Positions 16,369-27,125 of a DNA stretch of 64,000 nucleotides are shown here, piece by piece. Each line of letters opens with the position of its first letter. The first letter of the stretch is position 1. The stretch comes from an uncultured Eggerthella sp. (GTDB lineage: Bacteria > Actinomycetota > Coriobacteriia > Coriobacteriales > Eggerthellaceae), in assembly GCA_959607715.1 (NCBI GenBank), contig CAUHNN010000004.1, forward strand, positions 48,341 through 112,340, written 5' to 3'. Under the pieces are notes generated by a model that saw only the letters and a program-made list of their open reading frames with translations, was not told the DNA's origin and searched no databases. Both the position numbers and the translations under genes were made by a program.

Positions 16369-16941
16369 ATGGGACAGCATTCCGATCTTGATCGCGTTCT
16401 GTTTTCCGAGGAAGAGATCAAGACGTGCGTCAAGCGAATGGGCGAGCAGATCACGCAGGATTACGCCGGTAAGAGCGTCGTGGTCATCTCCGTTTTGCGT
16501 GGTGCGGCTATTTTCATGGCGGATCTGGTCCGAGAGATCGATCTTCCCCTCGAGATGGACTACATGGCTGTTTCCTCGTACGGAAACGGAGCGAAGAGCT
16601 CTGGTGTCGTGCGCATCCTGAAGGATCTCGATACGCACATCGAAGGGCGTCACGTCATCGTGGCCGAGGATATCCTCGATAGCGGTCTGACGCTGCGTTT
16701 CCTTCTCAAGAACCTCGCTTCGCGCCGTCCCGCTTCGCTTGCGGTGGCAACGCTGCTGCGCAAGGACACGCCTCACCAGGCGGACATCGACTGCAAGTAC
16801 ATCGGCTTCGAGTGTCCCGATGAATTCATCGTGGGCTATGGGCTCGACTACGCGGAGCGTTATCGCAATCTTCCGCTCATCGGCGTCCTGAAGCGCGAGG
16901 TGTATGACAAGGCCGATTCCGTCGCTGCGGCACAACGATAA
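16369..16941 (+). CDS. hpt: Hypoxanthine phosphoribosyltransferase
   Basis: A purine salvage enzyme of 190 residues that converts hypoxanthine (and usually guanine) plus PRPP to IMP or GMP. The phosphoribosyltransferase PRPP loop is VAEDILDSGLTLRFLL. The first flexible-loop region (YMAVSSYGNGAKSSG) and VISVLRGAAIFMADL are typical of HPRT. The ATG at 16369 starts MGQHSDLDRVLFSEEEI. The ftsH gene follows 16 bases later, a gene order seen widely in Gram-positive bacteria (often tilS-hpt-ftsH), and tilS is indeed close upstream. Confidence 0.93.
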   Translation: MGQHSDLDRVLFSEEEIKTCVKRMGEQITQDYAGKSVVVISVLRGAAIFMADLVREIDLPLEMDYMAVSSYGNGAKSSGVVRILKDLDTHIEGRHVIVAEDILDSGLTLRFLLKNLASRRPASLAVATLLRKDTPHQADIDCKYIGFECPDEFIVGYGLDYAERYRNLPLIGVLKREVYDKADSVAAAQR

Positions 16942-16957
16942 ACAAGGATCGAAACTT

Positions 16958-19132
<2,175 letters not shown>

Positions 19133-19146
19133 CGTATAGGCTTATC

Positions 19147-19178
19147 GCCGCCCTTGGGCATCCAAGGGCGGCTTCTTT
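19147..19178 (+). terminator. Terminator after ftsH
   Basis: A hairpin with arms GCCGCCCTTGG and CCAAGGGCGGC and a four-base loop is followed by TTCTTTGTT. Confidence 0.9.
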
Positions 19179-19196
19179 GTTATCCAGGAGGTTTTC

Positions 19197-20510
19197 ATGA
19201 TCTGGCATTGTGCAACGTACTCGTTCGATACCCGGACCCCGGTCATCATGGGTATCTTGAACGTCACCCCCGATTCGTTTTCCGACGGAGGGTCGTACGC
19301 CGACGTCGATGAGGCCCTCGAGGCGGCTCGCTCGATGGTCGAGCAGGGTGCTCTCATCATCGACGTCGGAGGGGAATCGACCCGTCCGGGCGCCGACCCC
19401 GTTTCCCTCGATGAGGAGCTGGCGCGCACGATCGATGTCGTCGAAAGGCTTGCCTCCGAGGGGATCTGCGTTAGCATCGACACGCGTCATGCTCGTGTTG
19501 CGCAGGCTGCCGTCGAGGCTGGAGCGAGCATCATCAACGATGTGACCGGTTTCCGCGATCCCGAGATGGTCGCGGTGGCTCAAGGCTGCGATGCCGGTCT
19601 GGTCGTCATGCATATGGGCGGCGACGACCCGCGCACCATGCAGGACAAGGCTTCCTACGAAGATGTGGTGAGCGAAGTGGTCGATTACCTGAAGATCCGC
19701 GCTTCAGAGCTCGAGGATGCCGGCATCGCCCATGAGCGCATCTGCCTCGATCCCGGCCCCGGATTCGGCAAAACCGCGAAGCAGACGCTTGAGCTCATGC
19801 GCAATTTCCACTTGGTCGCCCGCTTGGGCTATCCGTCCATGGTGGCCGTTTCGCGCAAGAGCTACATCGGTGCCGCTTACGGCATCGACGAGCCGCGTGC
19901 GCGCGATGACGCCTCAGCTGCCGAAGCGGTGATGGCGTGCGAGCTCGGGGCCTCGGTCGTCCGTACCCATAACGTTGCCCTGACGGCGCGCTCCATAGAG
20001 GAGAACATGCGCCCTTACGTCTTCATCGGAATGGGCTGCAACGTCGCCCTCGTCGCTGATGAGGGCGAGGAGCTCGAGGGCAAGAAAGCGATGCTGGGTC
20101 AGGCGGTCTCCGATATGTGCATGCTTCCCGACTCCCAGATTATCGACATTTCCGACTACTACGAGAGCGAGCCTGCGTACTACGAGGATCAGGACACGTT
20201 CGTCAACGCGGTCGTGCTGATGAGGACGGGTCTTCCGCCGCAGGAGCTGCTCGGTTACCTGCAGGCCATTGAGAACAGCCTCGGCCGTGTTCGCGAAATC
20301 GCCAATGGGCCGCGCACCTGCGATCTCGACATCCTTGACTATCAAGGATACGTATGCGACCACGAGATCCTCACGCTGCCTCACCCCTTGATGCTCGAGC
20401 GCGACTTCGTCGTGCGGCCGCTGCTCGATTTAGCCCCGTTCCACGAGCTTGCAGACGGTCGGCTCGTGACCCTCGACGGGGTACGGGTGGGCAAGGCCGA
20501 GAGATGCTAG
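19197..20510 (+). CDS. folP-folK: Dihydropteroate synthase - HPPK fusion
   Basis: A single protein of 437 residues carrying two steps of folate synthesis. The N-terminal half (about 1-270) is dihydropteroate synthase: GILNVTPDSFSDGG, GGESTRPGA, IDTRHA, and CLDPGPGFGKT. The C-terminal part (about 275-437) is 6-hydroxymethyl-dihydropterin pyrophosphokinase: FIGMGCN, ESEPAY, GPRTCDLDILDY with its metal-binding Asp pair, and LPHPLMLERDFVV. The usual bacterial order has folB between them; here it is absent from the window. A strong CAGGAGG precedes the ATG. It overlaps birA by seven bases. Confidence 0.93.
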   Translation: MIWHCATYSFDTRTPVIMGILNVTPDSFSDGGSYADVDEALEAARSMVEQGALIIDVGGESTRPGADPVSLDEELARTIDVVERLASEGICVSIDTRHARVAQAAVEAGASIINDVTGFRDPEMVAVAQGCDAGLVVMHMGGDDPRTMQDKASYEDVVSEVVDYLKIRASELEDAGIAHERICLDPGPGFGKTAKQTLELMRNFHLVARLGYPSMVAVSRKSYIGAAYGIDEPRARDDASAAEAVMACELGASVVRTHNVALTARSIEENMRPYVFIGMGCNVALVADEGEELEGKKAMLGQAVSDMCMLPDSQIIDISDYYESEPAYYEDQDTFVNAVVLMRTGLPPQELLGYLQAIENSLGRVREIANGPRTCDLDILDYQGYVCDHEILTLPHPLMLERDFVVRPLLDLAPFHELADGRLVTLDGVRVGKAERC

Positions 20511-21331
20511 AGCCCCTCTGCATCGATACCGCCCCTCCTTGCGGGTACGGGCGGTGGCATATCGATTCGCGGGGCAGCGTGCCGTCGACTAACGATCTCG
20601 TCAAGGAGCGCATTCGCTTTGGCGCAGCGCTTCCGTTCTGCGCCGTCGCTCTCGCCCAGGATGCCGGATACGGCCGTCAGGGCCGATGCTGGTCGAGTCC
20701 GATTGGCGGCCTGTACCTATCGATCGGCTGGCCGCTGGTCCGCCCGCTCGAGCAAGCGCCGACCGTGTCGCTGGCGGCGGCGGTGGCTGTCGTTAGGGCG
20801 ATTGATCGCGTGGCGGATGACGCCCGCTTGTTCTTGAAGTGGCCCAACGACATCTTGGCCGAAGAGGGCAAGATTTGCGGCATATCGCTTGAGGCGCTGT
20901 ACGGGTGCTTGTGCATCGGCGTGGGGGTGAACGTCTTCGCCCTTGATGGGGACGATGTCGGCGAAGGGAAGTATCGGCGTGCATCGCTTTTCCCCGAGCG
21001 GGCGGATCGTGGCATCTCCTCTTCCCAACGCTTAGTCTTGGAGCACCTTGCCTTGGCTGAGATCGAAGAGATGGGCGCTGTTCTTTCCCAGTGGGATGAA
21101 GAGGGGCTCGCCCCGTTTTTGGAGGAGTATCGCAGCCGCATGGCGTATCTTGGCGCGAAGTGCTCTCTTGAATTGGTCGACGGCTCTCCTGTGGAGGAGG
21201 GATCCATCGAGGGCGTGGGCGCCGATGGGCGCCTTGTCGTTCGGCGAAACGATGGTTCGAGGGCGCGTTTCGCCTCGGGCGAGGTCCATCTGAGGTCGAT
21301 CGGCTCGCTTGGCTTGCCGGCGAGCTCCTAG
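20504..21331 (+). CDS. birA: Biotin-[acetyl-CoA-carboxylase] ligase
   Basis: A biotin protein ligase of 275 residues that activates biotin as biotinyl-AMP and attaches it to carboxylase lysines. Motifs are STNDL, GYGRQGRCW (adenylate loop), KWPNDILAEEGKICGISLE with the catalytic Lys, and the C-terminal SH3-like domain (about 225-275). The N-terminal helix-turn-helix of E. coli BirA is missing, so it should not act as a repressor. The ATG at 20504 is inside the end of folP-folK, so translation is coupled. A biotin transporter gene (bioY) lies 2.3 kb downstream. Confidence 0.9.
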   Translation: MLEPLCIDTAPPCGYGRWHIDSRGSVPSTNDLVKERIRFGAALPFCAVALAQDAGYGRQGRCWSSPIGGLYLSIGWPLVRPLEQAPTVSLAAAVAVVRAIDRVADDARLFLKWPNDILAEEGKICGISLEALYGCLCIGVGVNVFALDGDDVGEGKYRRASLFPERADRGISSSQRLVLEHLALAEIEEMGAVLSQWDEEGLAPFLEEYRSRMAYLGAKCSLELVDGSPVEEGSIEGVGADGRLVVRRNDGSRARFASGEVHLRSIGSLGLPASS

Positions 21332-21873
21332 AACAGCAAGGCCTTCACGCCGATCGCGATCAGGACGATGCCCCCGACGATCGTCGCCTTCTCGCCGAGG
21401 ACCGAGCCGAAGCGCTTGCCTAGGAGGACGGCGAGGGTGCAGCTTGCTGCCGTCGTGAGCGCGATGATCGCGCCGGCGCTCAGGGGCTCGACGGAAAGGG
21501 CCGCGAAGCTCACTCCGACGGCGAGTGCATCGATGCTCGTCGCGACCGCCTGCAGCGTGAGGGTCGAAAGGGTGAATTCGCCTCCGTCTTCCTGCTCGTC
21601 GTCGTGTAGGGAATCCCAGATCATCTTCGCGCCGATGATGCTGAGGATGGCGAAGGTCACTATTCCGGCGAATTGGCTGATGAAGTCGCTTACCATGCGC
21701 CCGAGCGCATAGCCGATCAAGGGCATGAGCCCCTGGAACAGGCCAAAGGCGATGGGCATCGCCGTTATGTCGCGTCGGGTCAATCCGCGATAGCAGAGCA
21801 GGTTCGATATGGTGACGGCGAAGGCGTCCATGGAAAGGGCGACGCCGAGAAGGGCGAGTTCGATGGGGGTCAT
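21328..21873 (-). CDS. mntP: Putative manganese efflux pump MntP
   Basis: A membrane protein of 181 residues with six predicted helices in two repeats. The family acidic motifs are ALSMDAFAVTI (first repeat) and TSIDALAVGVSF (second repeat), each with the essential Asp. MntP exports Mn(II). The stop codon overlaps that of the convergent birA by a few bases, so there is no room for a separate terminator. I looked for a yybP-ykoY manganese riboswitch upstream and did not see one. Confidence 0.9.
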   Translation of the reverse strand: MTPIELALLGVALSMDAFAVTISNLLCYRGLTRRDITAMPIAFGLFQGLMPLIGYALGRMVSDFISQFAGIVTFAILSIIGAKMIWDSLHDDEQEDGGEFTLSTLTLQAVATSIDALAVGVSFAALSVEPLSAGAIIALTTAASCTLAVLLGKRFGSVLGEKATIVGGIVLIAIGVKALLF

Positions 21874-22027
21874 GCTGTTCCTTTGCTGGGGGCTGCGTTT
21901 GATCGGGCTGGTTCGCAGCGGGGACTATTCTGCCACGGTCGACTCCGTTAAGCCAATGAAAGCTGTTTTGGCGTGAAGGAAACGTTATTTACGATCCTCC
22001 CTGAGCGGCGAACGTGTTCGCGGGGCG

Positions 22028-22033
22028 TATAAT
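22028..22033 (+). promoter_or_regulatory. Putative -10 element of the MATE gene
   Basis: A perfect TATAAT lies 35 bases before the MATE start, in the region divergent from mntP. No good -35 is seen. Confidence 0.4.
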
Positions 22034-22068
22034 CGACGCTTCAAAACGAGAAGAATCGAAGGTGTTGA

Positions 22069-23646
22069 ATGGAGAATCGGGAGTCGGTCGAGCCGGAAGT
22101 CGTGCAGGAGAATGGAAAAAACGCACCGGGCACCCATCCTCAGGTGAAAGGCGGATCGATGCGCGACAAGGCGCATGCTCCCGCTTCGGGCAACGAACGC
22201 ACCGCTCGCATGGGCACCGGCTCGGTTCCCCGCCTGATCGCCGAATTCGCGGTTCCCTCCATCGTCGGCATGCTCGTCAACGGCGCCTACAACGTCATCG
22301 ACTCCATCTTCCTGGGCCAGGCCATGGGGGAAATCGGCCTTTCGGTCGCTACGGCGGCCATGCCCCTGATGGCCATCTTCATGGCGTTGGCCATGCTCAT
22401 CGGCAACGGCGGCAACGCCCTCGCTGCCCTGAGGCTCGGGGAGGGACGGCAGGACGCCGCCCAGAGAAGCCTCGGCAACACCGTCATGCTCGGCATCATC
22501 ATGGCCATCATCGTCGGTGTGCTGGCGAGCATCCCTGCATGCATGGATGCGCTGCTGGCGCTTTCGAGCGTGACTCCCGAGATTTACGACTACACGTATT
22601 CCTTCCTCCATATTCTGAGCCTCGGCTTCATCTTCCAGCTTATCGGCATGGGCGTGAACAACTTCATCCGCACCTGTGGTGCGCCTAACCGTGCACTTGG
22701 GACGATGCTCGTCGGCACGTTCTCGTGCATCGTCTTGAATTACCTGTTCGTCATGGTTTTCGGCTGGGGGGTTGTCGGCAGCGCTTTGGCGACGGTCGCC
22801 GGTCAGGCCGTCTCATGCTTCTTCGTGCTCCATTACTTCATCTTCGGCAAGAACGTTGCGCTGAGACTCGGCGTGCGGTACTTGAAGCTGGAATCGGAGA
22901 CGGTCGGCCTGATCTTCTCGCTCGGCGCGGCGAGCTTCGTCATGCAGCTTGCCATGTCGGTCATCAACTTTCTCGTGAATTACCTGCTCGTCTTCTACGG
23001 AAGCCAGTCTCCTCTTGGCGCGGAGGCGGCACTCGCCTCCATCGGCGTTGTCCAGCGCTGCGCGATGTTCACGGTTCTGCCCCTTATCGGCACGGCTATC
23101 GCCATACAGCCCCTGCTCGGCTACAACTACGGAGCGCGTCTCATCTCGCGCGTCCGCGCGACGTTGGGCTACGGAATCCTGGGCGCGACCTTGATCGGTG
23201 TGTTCATGTGGGTTCTCATCCTGGTGTTCCCCAACGAGATCGTGAGTTTCTTCGGCATCCGTGATGATGACCTGCGCGCCTTCACGGTGTTCGCGCTGAA
23301 GGTCCAGCTCATCATGCTGCCCGTCGTCGGCTTCCAGATCGTCTCGTCGAACTACTTCCAGGCGACCGGCCAGCCCATGAAGTCGGTTTTCCTCTCCTTG
23401 ACCAGGCAGGTGCTCTTCCTTATCCCGCTGCTTATCGTCCTGCCCCTGGTCCTTCCCTCCATCGTTCCTTCGCTGACGAGCCTCGATGCGATCTACTTCG
23501 CCGTTCCGGGGGCCGATGCGCTTGCCGCCATCACGTCGCTTGCGTTCGTTCTCTACGAGCTGCGCAGGCTCAGGCTTGCGGAGGAAGGTAAAATCGAGAT
23601 GAAGACGGTTGGACGTTCCTCGTCTCGCTCGAAGGACCGTAGGTAG
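22069..23646 (+). CDS. MATE-family efflux transporter
   Basis: A multidrug and toxin extrusion-type membrane protein of 525 residues with about 12 helices in two homologous halves. Signatures include IAEFAVPSIVGMLVNGAYNVIDSIFLG in the first half and IGTAIAIQPLLGYNYGA in the second. A hydrophilic N-terminal tail of about 45 residues precedes the first helix, and a basic C-terminal tail follows the last. Coupling ion and substrates cannot be read from sequence. It is divergent from mntP and upstream of bioY, which begins 37 bases after its stop. Confidence 0.9.
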   Translation: MENRESVEPEVVQENGKNAPGTHPQVKGGSMRDKAHAPASGNERTARMGTGSVPRLIAEFAVPSIVGMLVNGAYNVIDSIFLGQAMGEIGLSVATAAMPLMAIFMALAMLIGNGGNALAALRLGEGRQDAAQRSLGNTVMLGIIMAIIVGVLASIPACMDALLALSSVTPEIYDYTYSFLHILSLGFIFQLIGMGVNNFIRTCGAPNRALGTMLVGTFSCIVLNYLFVMVFGWGVVGSALATVAGQAVSCFFVLHYFIFGKNVALRLGVRYLKLESETVGLIFSLGAASFVMQLAMSVINFLVNYLLVFYGSQSPLGAEAALASIGVVQRCAMFTVLPLIGTAIAIQPLLGYNYGARLISRVRATLGYGILGATLIGVFMWVLILVFPNEIVSFFGIRDDDLRAFTVFALKVQLIMLPVVGFQIVSSNYFQATGQPMKSVFLSLTRQVLFLIPLLIVLPLVLPSIVPSLTSLDAIYFAVPGADALAAITSLAFVLYELRRLRLAEEGKIEMKTVGRSSSRSKDRR

Positions 23647-23683
23647 ATCCTGGCTGCAGGAAAAGAAGAGAAGGAGCCTATCC

Positions 23684-24304
23684 ATGAAGAACAACCAGCA
23701 GAGCGCTTCCCGCAGGAGCCGCGCTATCGCGTTTTGCGCCATGTCCATCGCCCTGATGACGGTTTCCGCGTGGGTGACGATTCCGTTTGGGCCGGTGCCC
23801 TTTACGCTTCAGACGCTCGCGGTGATGTTCGTCGTCTTTTCCTTGAAGCCGGCTTGGGCTCTCTCCTCCATTGCAGGATACCTTGCGCTCGGGGCTTTGG
23901 GAGCTCCGGTGTTCGCGTCGTTCAAGGGCGGTTTGGCTGCGCTGCTTGGTCCGACCGGCGGCTTCATCGTCGGTTTCCTCGTGGCGGCCGCGTTGGCCCT
24001 TTTGGTGCGCGAGACCGTCTTGATCCGCTTCGTTGACGACACCGATGGCCAGCGGGTGCTCTTCGGCGTCTCCGTGGGGAAGGCCGCATTCGCCGTCAAC
24101 ATGGTCACGGGAGTCCTGTTCCTCGCCGTTCTCTACGTATTCGGCTGGGCTTGGTTGATGTACGTCGGAGGGTTGAGCGCCGAGGCCGCGTTCCTGGCCG
24201 CGGTCCTTCCCTTCATCCCGATCGACATCGCCAAGATGATCGGCGCTTCTGTTCTCGCCGCCGCAGCAGGCGCGGCGCTTCGCATGGCCGCGGCGCGAAG
24301 CTAG
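23684..24304 (+). CDS. bioY: Biotin transporter S component BioY
   Basis: An integral membrane protein of 206 residues with about six helices. It binds biotin for an ECF-type transporter or works alone. The family signature is clear: IPFGPVPFTLQTLAVMF near residue 40, LGALGAPVFASFKGGLAALLGPTGGFIVGF near 75, and the C-terminal PFIPIDIAKMIGAS. The ATG at 23684 has AAGGAG upstream. No ECF ATPase genes are nearby, so it either works alone or uses a shared energising module. birA is close by. Confidence 0.93.
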   Translation: MKNNQQSASRRSRAIAFCAMSIALMTVSAWVTIPFGPVPFTLQTLAVMFVVFSLKPAWALSSIAGYLALGALGAPVFASFKGGLAALLGPTGGFIVGFLVAAALALLVRETVLIRFVDDTDGQRVLFGVSVGKAAFAVNMVTGVLFLAVLYVFGWAWLMYVGGLSAEAAFLAAVLPFIPIDIAKMIGASVLAAAAGAALRMAAARS

Positions 24305-24338
24305 CGATCTCGCTCGGCCACCTTTCCGCTCAAAGCGA

Positions 24339-24375
24339 AGCCCTCCTTCTCATGCCCGAGAAGGAGGGCTGTTTG
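24339..24375 (+). terminator. Terminator after bioY
   Basis: A hairpin with 13-base arms AGCCCTCCTTCTC and GAGAAGGAGGGCT is followed by GTTTG. It sits between convergent bioY and the histidine kinase. Confidence 0.85.
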
Positions 24376-24422
24376 CGTTTCGGGGCTTTGACGATTGCGC
24401 CGGGCCGCTTCGAGCTCGGTGA

Positions 24423-25442
24423 TCAACTGACGGAGGGGAAGCTCATGACGAAGACCGCGCCGCCCTCGGGGGCGTTGAAGGCGGTGATGTTGCCGTCGAG
24501 GCTCTCGACGATCTCCTTGACGACGGCAAGGCCGATGCCGGCCCCTCCGCTGTTGCGCGCGCGTGACGAATCGGTGCGGAAGAAGCGCTTGAAAAGGAGA
24601 ACGGGGTCGACATCGCCGATGCCGCAGCCGTCGTCCTTCACCGCGACGATGCTCTGGCCCTTGAGGCCCGAGAGCATGACGCTGACATGGCCTCCCTCTT
24701 CCACATGGCGGATGGCGTTGTCGACGAGGTTGATGAGCGCCTGCTTGAGGCGGTCCTCGTTGCCCAGGATGTCGGGGGAGGCCCCTTCGACCGTGAGCTC
24801 GACGTTCTTTTCCTGAGCAAGGGGCGAAAGCACATCGATGACCTCATGCGCAAGGGGCTCGACGTTGAGCCTCTTGAGCTCGTAGGCGGGAACGCCGTCT
24901 TTAGCGTGCTGAAGCGCGAGGAGCTGGTTGGTGAGGTTCTTCAGCCGCTCGGATTCGGAGAGGATGATCTCGCAGAAATGCTCGCGGGTCGCCTGCGGCA
25001 TGTCGGGGTCGAGCATCAGCTCGGCGTTGCCGCTGATGGCCGTGAGCGGCGTGCGGAACTCATGGGCGACGTCGCTGACGAATTCGTCCTGGCGATGGGT
25101 GAGCGCAACGAGTTCGTCGAGGCGTGCTTCGTGCACGTCGACGAGTTCCTTGATGTCCTTGGATAGCTCATCGACCTCGTGAATGCTCCCGGTCGGCTCG
25201 AAGCGCACCGAGGTATCGCCCGAGCGGAAGGCGTGGGTCTTGCGCACGAGATCGCGCAGCGGTTGGCTGATGAAATGGGCGATGTAGAGGCTGAGGAAGT
25301 AGCACAGGCACGCGATGGGCACGGTGAAGAGCAGGATGATCTGCGGTGTGCCGAATAGGTGGATGGCGACGGTGCCCATCAGGAGTCCCGCAAGGATGGC
25401 GAGCAGGGTGGTCAGAAAGGAGATGTGGGTGAAGAGCCTCAT
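24423..25442 (-). CDS. Sensor histidine kinase
   Basis: A membrane histidine kinase of 339 residues. Two adjacent transmembrane helices (about 9-29 and 33-55) are joined by only a few residues, so there is no extracellular sensor domain. A HAMP segment follows (about 56-108), then the H-box SDVAHEFRTPLTAISG with the phospho-accepting His. The ATPase N-box is LINLVDNAIRH, and the G-boxes are DDGCGIGD and GGAGIGLAVVKE. It lies 51 bases after the response regulator gene in the same operon. The signal is unknown; the architecture fits intramembrane-sensing kinases. Confidence 0.93.
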   Translation of the reverse strand: MRLFTHISFLTTLLAILAGLLMGTVAIHLFGTPQIILLFTVPIACLCYFLSLYIAHFISQPLRDLVRKTHAFRSGDTSVRFEPTGSIHEVDELSKDIKELVDVHEARLDELVALTHRQDEFVSDVAHEFRTPLTAISGNAELMLDPDMPQATREHFCEIILSESERLKNLTNQLLALQHAKDGVPAYELKRLNVEPLAHEVIDVLSPLAQEKNVELTVEGASPDILGNEDRLKQALINLVDNAIRHVEEGGHVSVMLSGLKGQSIVAVKDDGCGIGDVDPVLLFKRFFRTDSSRARNSGGAGIGLAVVKEIVESLDGNITAFNAPEGGAVFVMSFPSVS

Positions 25443-25493
25443 GGGAAGCGGAGCCTTGTCGTGGGTTGCGGGGCGAGTAGTGCGCGGCGGGCG

Positions 25494-26189
25494 CTATTTC
25501 TTGAAGCGGTATCCGTATCCGCGAACCGTTTCGACGAGCTTGGGATCGTAGCCCGCCGCCTTGATCTTGTCGCGAAGGCGCTTGATGTGGGTGTCGACCG
25601 TCTTCGTCTCGGTGATGAATTCCCACCCCCAGGCGTCTTTGAGCAGATCCTCGCGGGAGACGACCTTCCCGGCATTGCGCATGAGGCAGGCGAGGAGCTC
25701 GAATTCGCGGGGAGTGAGGTCGATGTCGCCCTTTTCCCCGGTTGCGACATGCGTGTCCTCGTTGAGGGTGATGCCGCTGCTCGTCACCTCGTTGGTGGGC
25801 TGCAGGGATTCGGGTCCCTTGCTGCGGCGAAGGAGGGCTCGCGTGCGGGCGAGGAGCTCGCGAACGCCGAACGGCTTTGCGAGGTAGTCGTCGGCGCCGA
25901 GTTCGAGCCCGACGACCTTGTTTATCTCGGTGTCGCGCGCCGAAAGGAAGAGGATCGGCGTGGTGAGCTTCGCGCGGATGCGCCGGCACAGTTCGTAGCC
26001 GTCGATGCCGGGAAGCATGATGTCGAGGATGAAGAGGTCGAAATGGCCGTTCTCGATCTTCTCGAGGGCTTCCTCTCCGTTGGAGGCGACTTCGGTGCGG
26101 TACCCCTCTTTCTGCATGGCGTAGCTGACGAATTCGGTGATGGAGGCTTCGTCGTCGACGATCAAAATGCTAGCGGGGGTAGTATCCAT
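25494..26189 (-). CDS. OmpR-family response regulator
   Basis: A transcription factor of 231 residues. The receiver domain has IVDDEASI (acidic pocket), the phosphorylation Asp in FILDIMLPGIDG, the Thr/Ser switch in LFLSARDT, and the conserved Lys in DDYLAKPFG. The C-terminal winged helix contains LTPREFELLACL and VDTHIKRLRDKI, ending in RGYGYRF. It is the first gene of a two-gene operon with the histidine kinase. The divergent neighbour is coaX; the 118-base region between may hold its sites, but no direct repeat is obvious. Confidence 0.95.
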   Translation of the reverse strand: MDTTPASILIVDDEASITEFVSYAMQKEGYRTEVASNGEEALEKIENGHFDLFILDIMLPGIDGYELCRRIRAKLTTPILFLSARDTEINKVVGLELGADDYLAKPFGVRELLARTRALLRRSKGPESLQPTNEVTSSGITLNEDTHVATGEKGDIDLTPREFELLACLMRNAGKVVSREDLLKDAWGWEFITETKTVDTHIKRLRDKIKAAGYDPKLVETVRGYGYRFKK

Positions 26190-26307
26190 GGTTCACCTTC
26201 CGTATATACGCGGCAGAGTTGCGCGCAGGCGAAACTGTACGTAACAGAGTTCGATAGTATGGTAGCATTCGCACGTATGGCCCATTCCAGAAGGGATTGT
26301 CAGAAAC

Positions 26308-27081
26308 ATGTTACTTGCTATCGATGTGGGGAACACCCAAAGCGTTCTGGGCATTTACGACGGCGATCGTTTGGTGCACATGTGGCGCCTGGCGACTAAC
26401 GTCGACCACACGAGCGATGAGCTGCGCATCAAACTCCATGCGCTGATGCTTGCCGAGGGGCTGGATGAGTCGGCCATCGACGGGGCGGTGCTCGCCTCGG
26501 TCGTTCCCGCCGTCACCCACAACTGGGAAAAGGTGTGCATGAGAAGCTTCGGCGTCGAGGTGTACGTCGTCTCCGCTTGCACGTGCGGCTGCATGCTCAA
26601 CTTCGACCCGCGGCGCCGCTTCTCCGAGCTGGGGGCCGACCGCGTTGCCGACGCCATCGCCGCGAAGAGCATCTACGGCTCGCCGGTCATCGTCGTCGAC
26701 TTCGGCACGGCGACGAACATGGAGGTCATCGACAAGGACGGAACGTTTCGCGGGGGAGTCATCGCTCCGGGCGTCTCCTCGTCCATGCAATCCCTCTTCT
26801 CCCATACCTCCCTGCTTCCCGCCGTCGAGCTCGAGGATCCGGGAGTGGCGATCGGGAAGAACAGCACCGACGCCATCAAGATCGGCGTCGTGCGCGGCGA
26901 GGCCGCTCGCGTGGACGGCTTGATCGAGGGGATCTTCGAAGAGCTCGGCTACGAGGCGAAGGTCGTCGCGACCGGTGGTTTGGCCTATCGCATCGCGCCG
27001 ATGTCTTCGCGCATTTCCGAAGTGAACTTGGAATTGACCTTGCAGGGATTGCGCACTATCTACAACGAAATATCGCGTTAG
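26308..27081 (+). CDS. coaX: Type III pantothenate kinase
   Basis: Catalyses the first step of coenzyme A synthesis, ATP plus pantothenate to 4-phosphopantothenate. The 257-residue protein has the ASKHA-fold motifs: LLAIDVGNTQSVLG, GADRVADAIAAK, VVDFGTATNMEVID with the catalytic Asp region, and GGVIAPGVSSSMQSL. CoaX enzymes are not feedback-inhibited by CoA and need a monovalent cation. A strong GAAGGGATT site is a little far from the ATG. The fhs operon begins 45 bases after its stop and may be co-transcribed. Confidence 0.95.
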   Translation: MLLAIDVGNTQSVLGIYDGDRLVHMWRLATNVDHTSDELRIKLHALMLAEGLDESAIDGAVLASVVPAVTHNWEKVCMRSFGVEVYVVSACTCGCMLNFDPRRRFSELGADRVADAIAAKSIYGSPVIVVDFGTATNMEVIDKDGTFRGGVIAPGVSSSMQSLFSHTSLLPAVELEDPGVAIGKNSTDAIKIGVVRGEAARVDGLIEGIFEELGYEAKVVATGGLAYRIAPMSSRISEVNLELTLQGLRTIYNEISR

Positions 27082-27125
27082 AATCTCGGGACGTAACGTA
27101 GTCTCAGGGGAAGGTGGAAACCGAC

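Noticed and set aside
21874..22027. Possible yybP-ykoY manganese riboswitch upstream of mntP
   Set aside because: I looked for the conserved paired loops (GGGGAGUAGC-like and UCAUCGCC-like) and did not find them.
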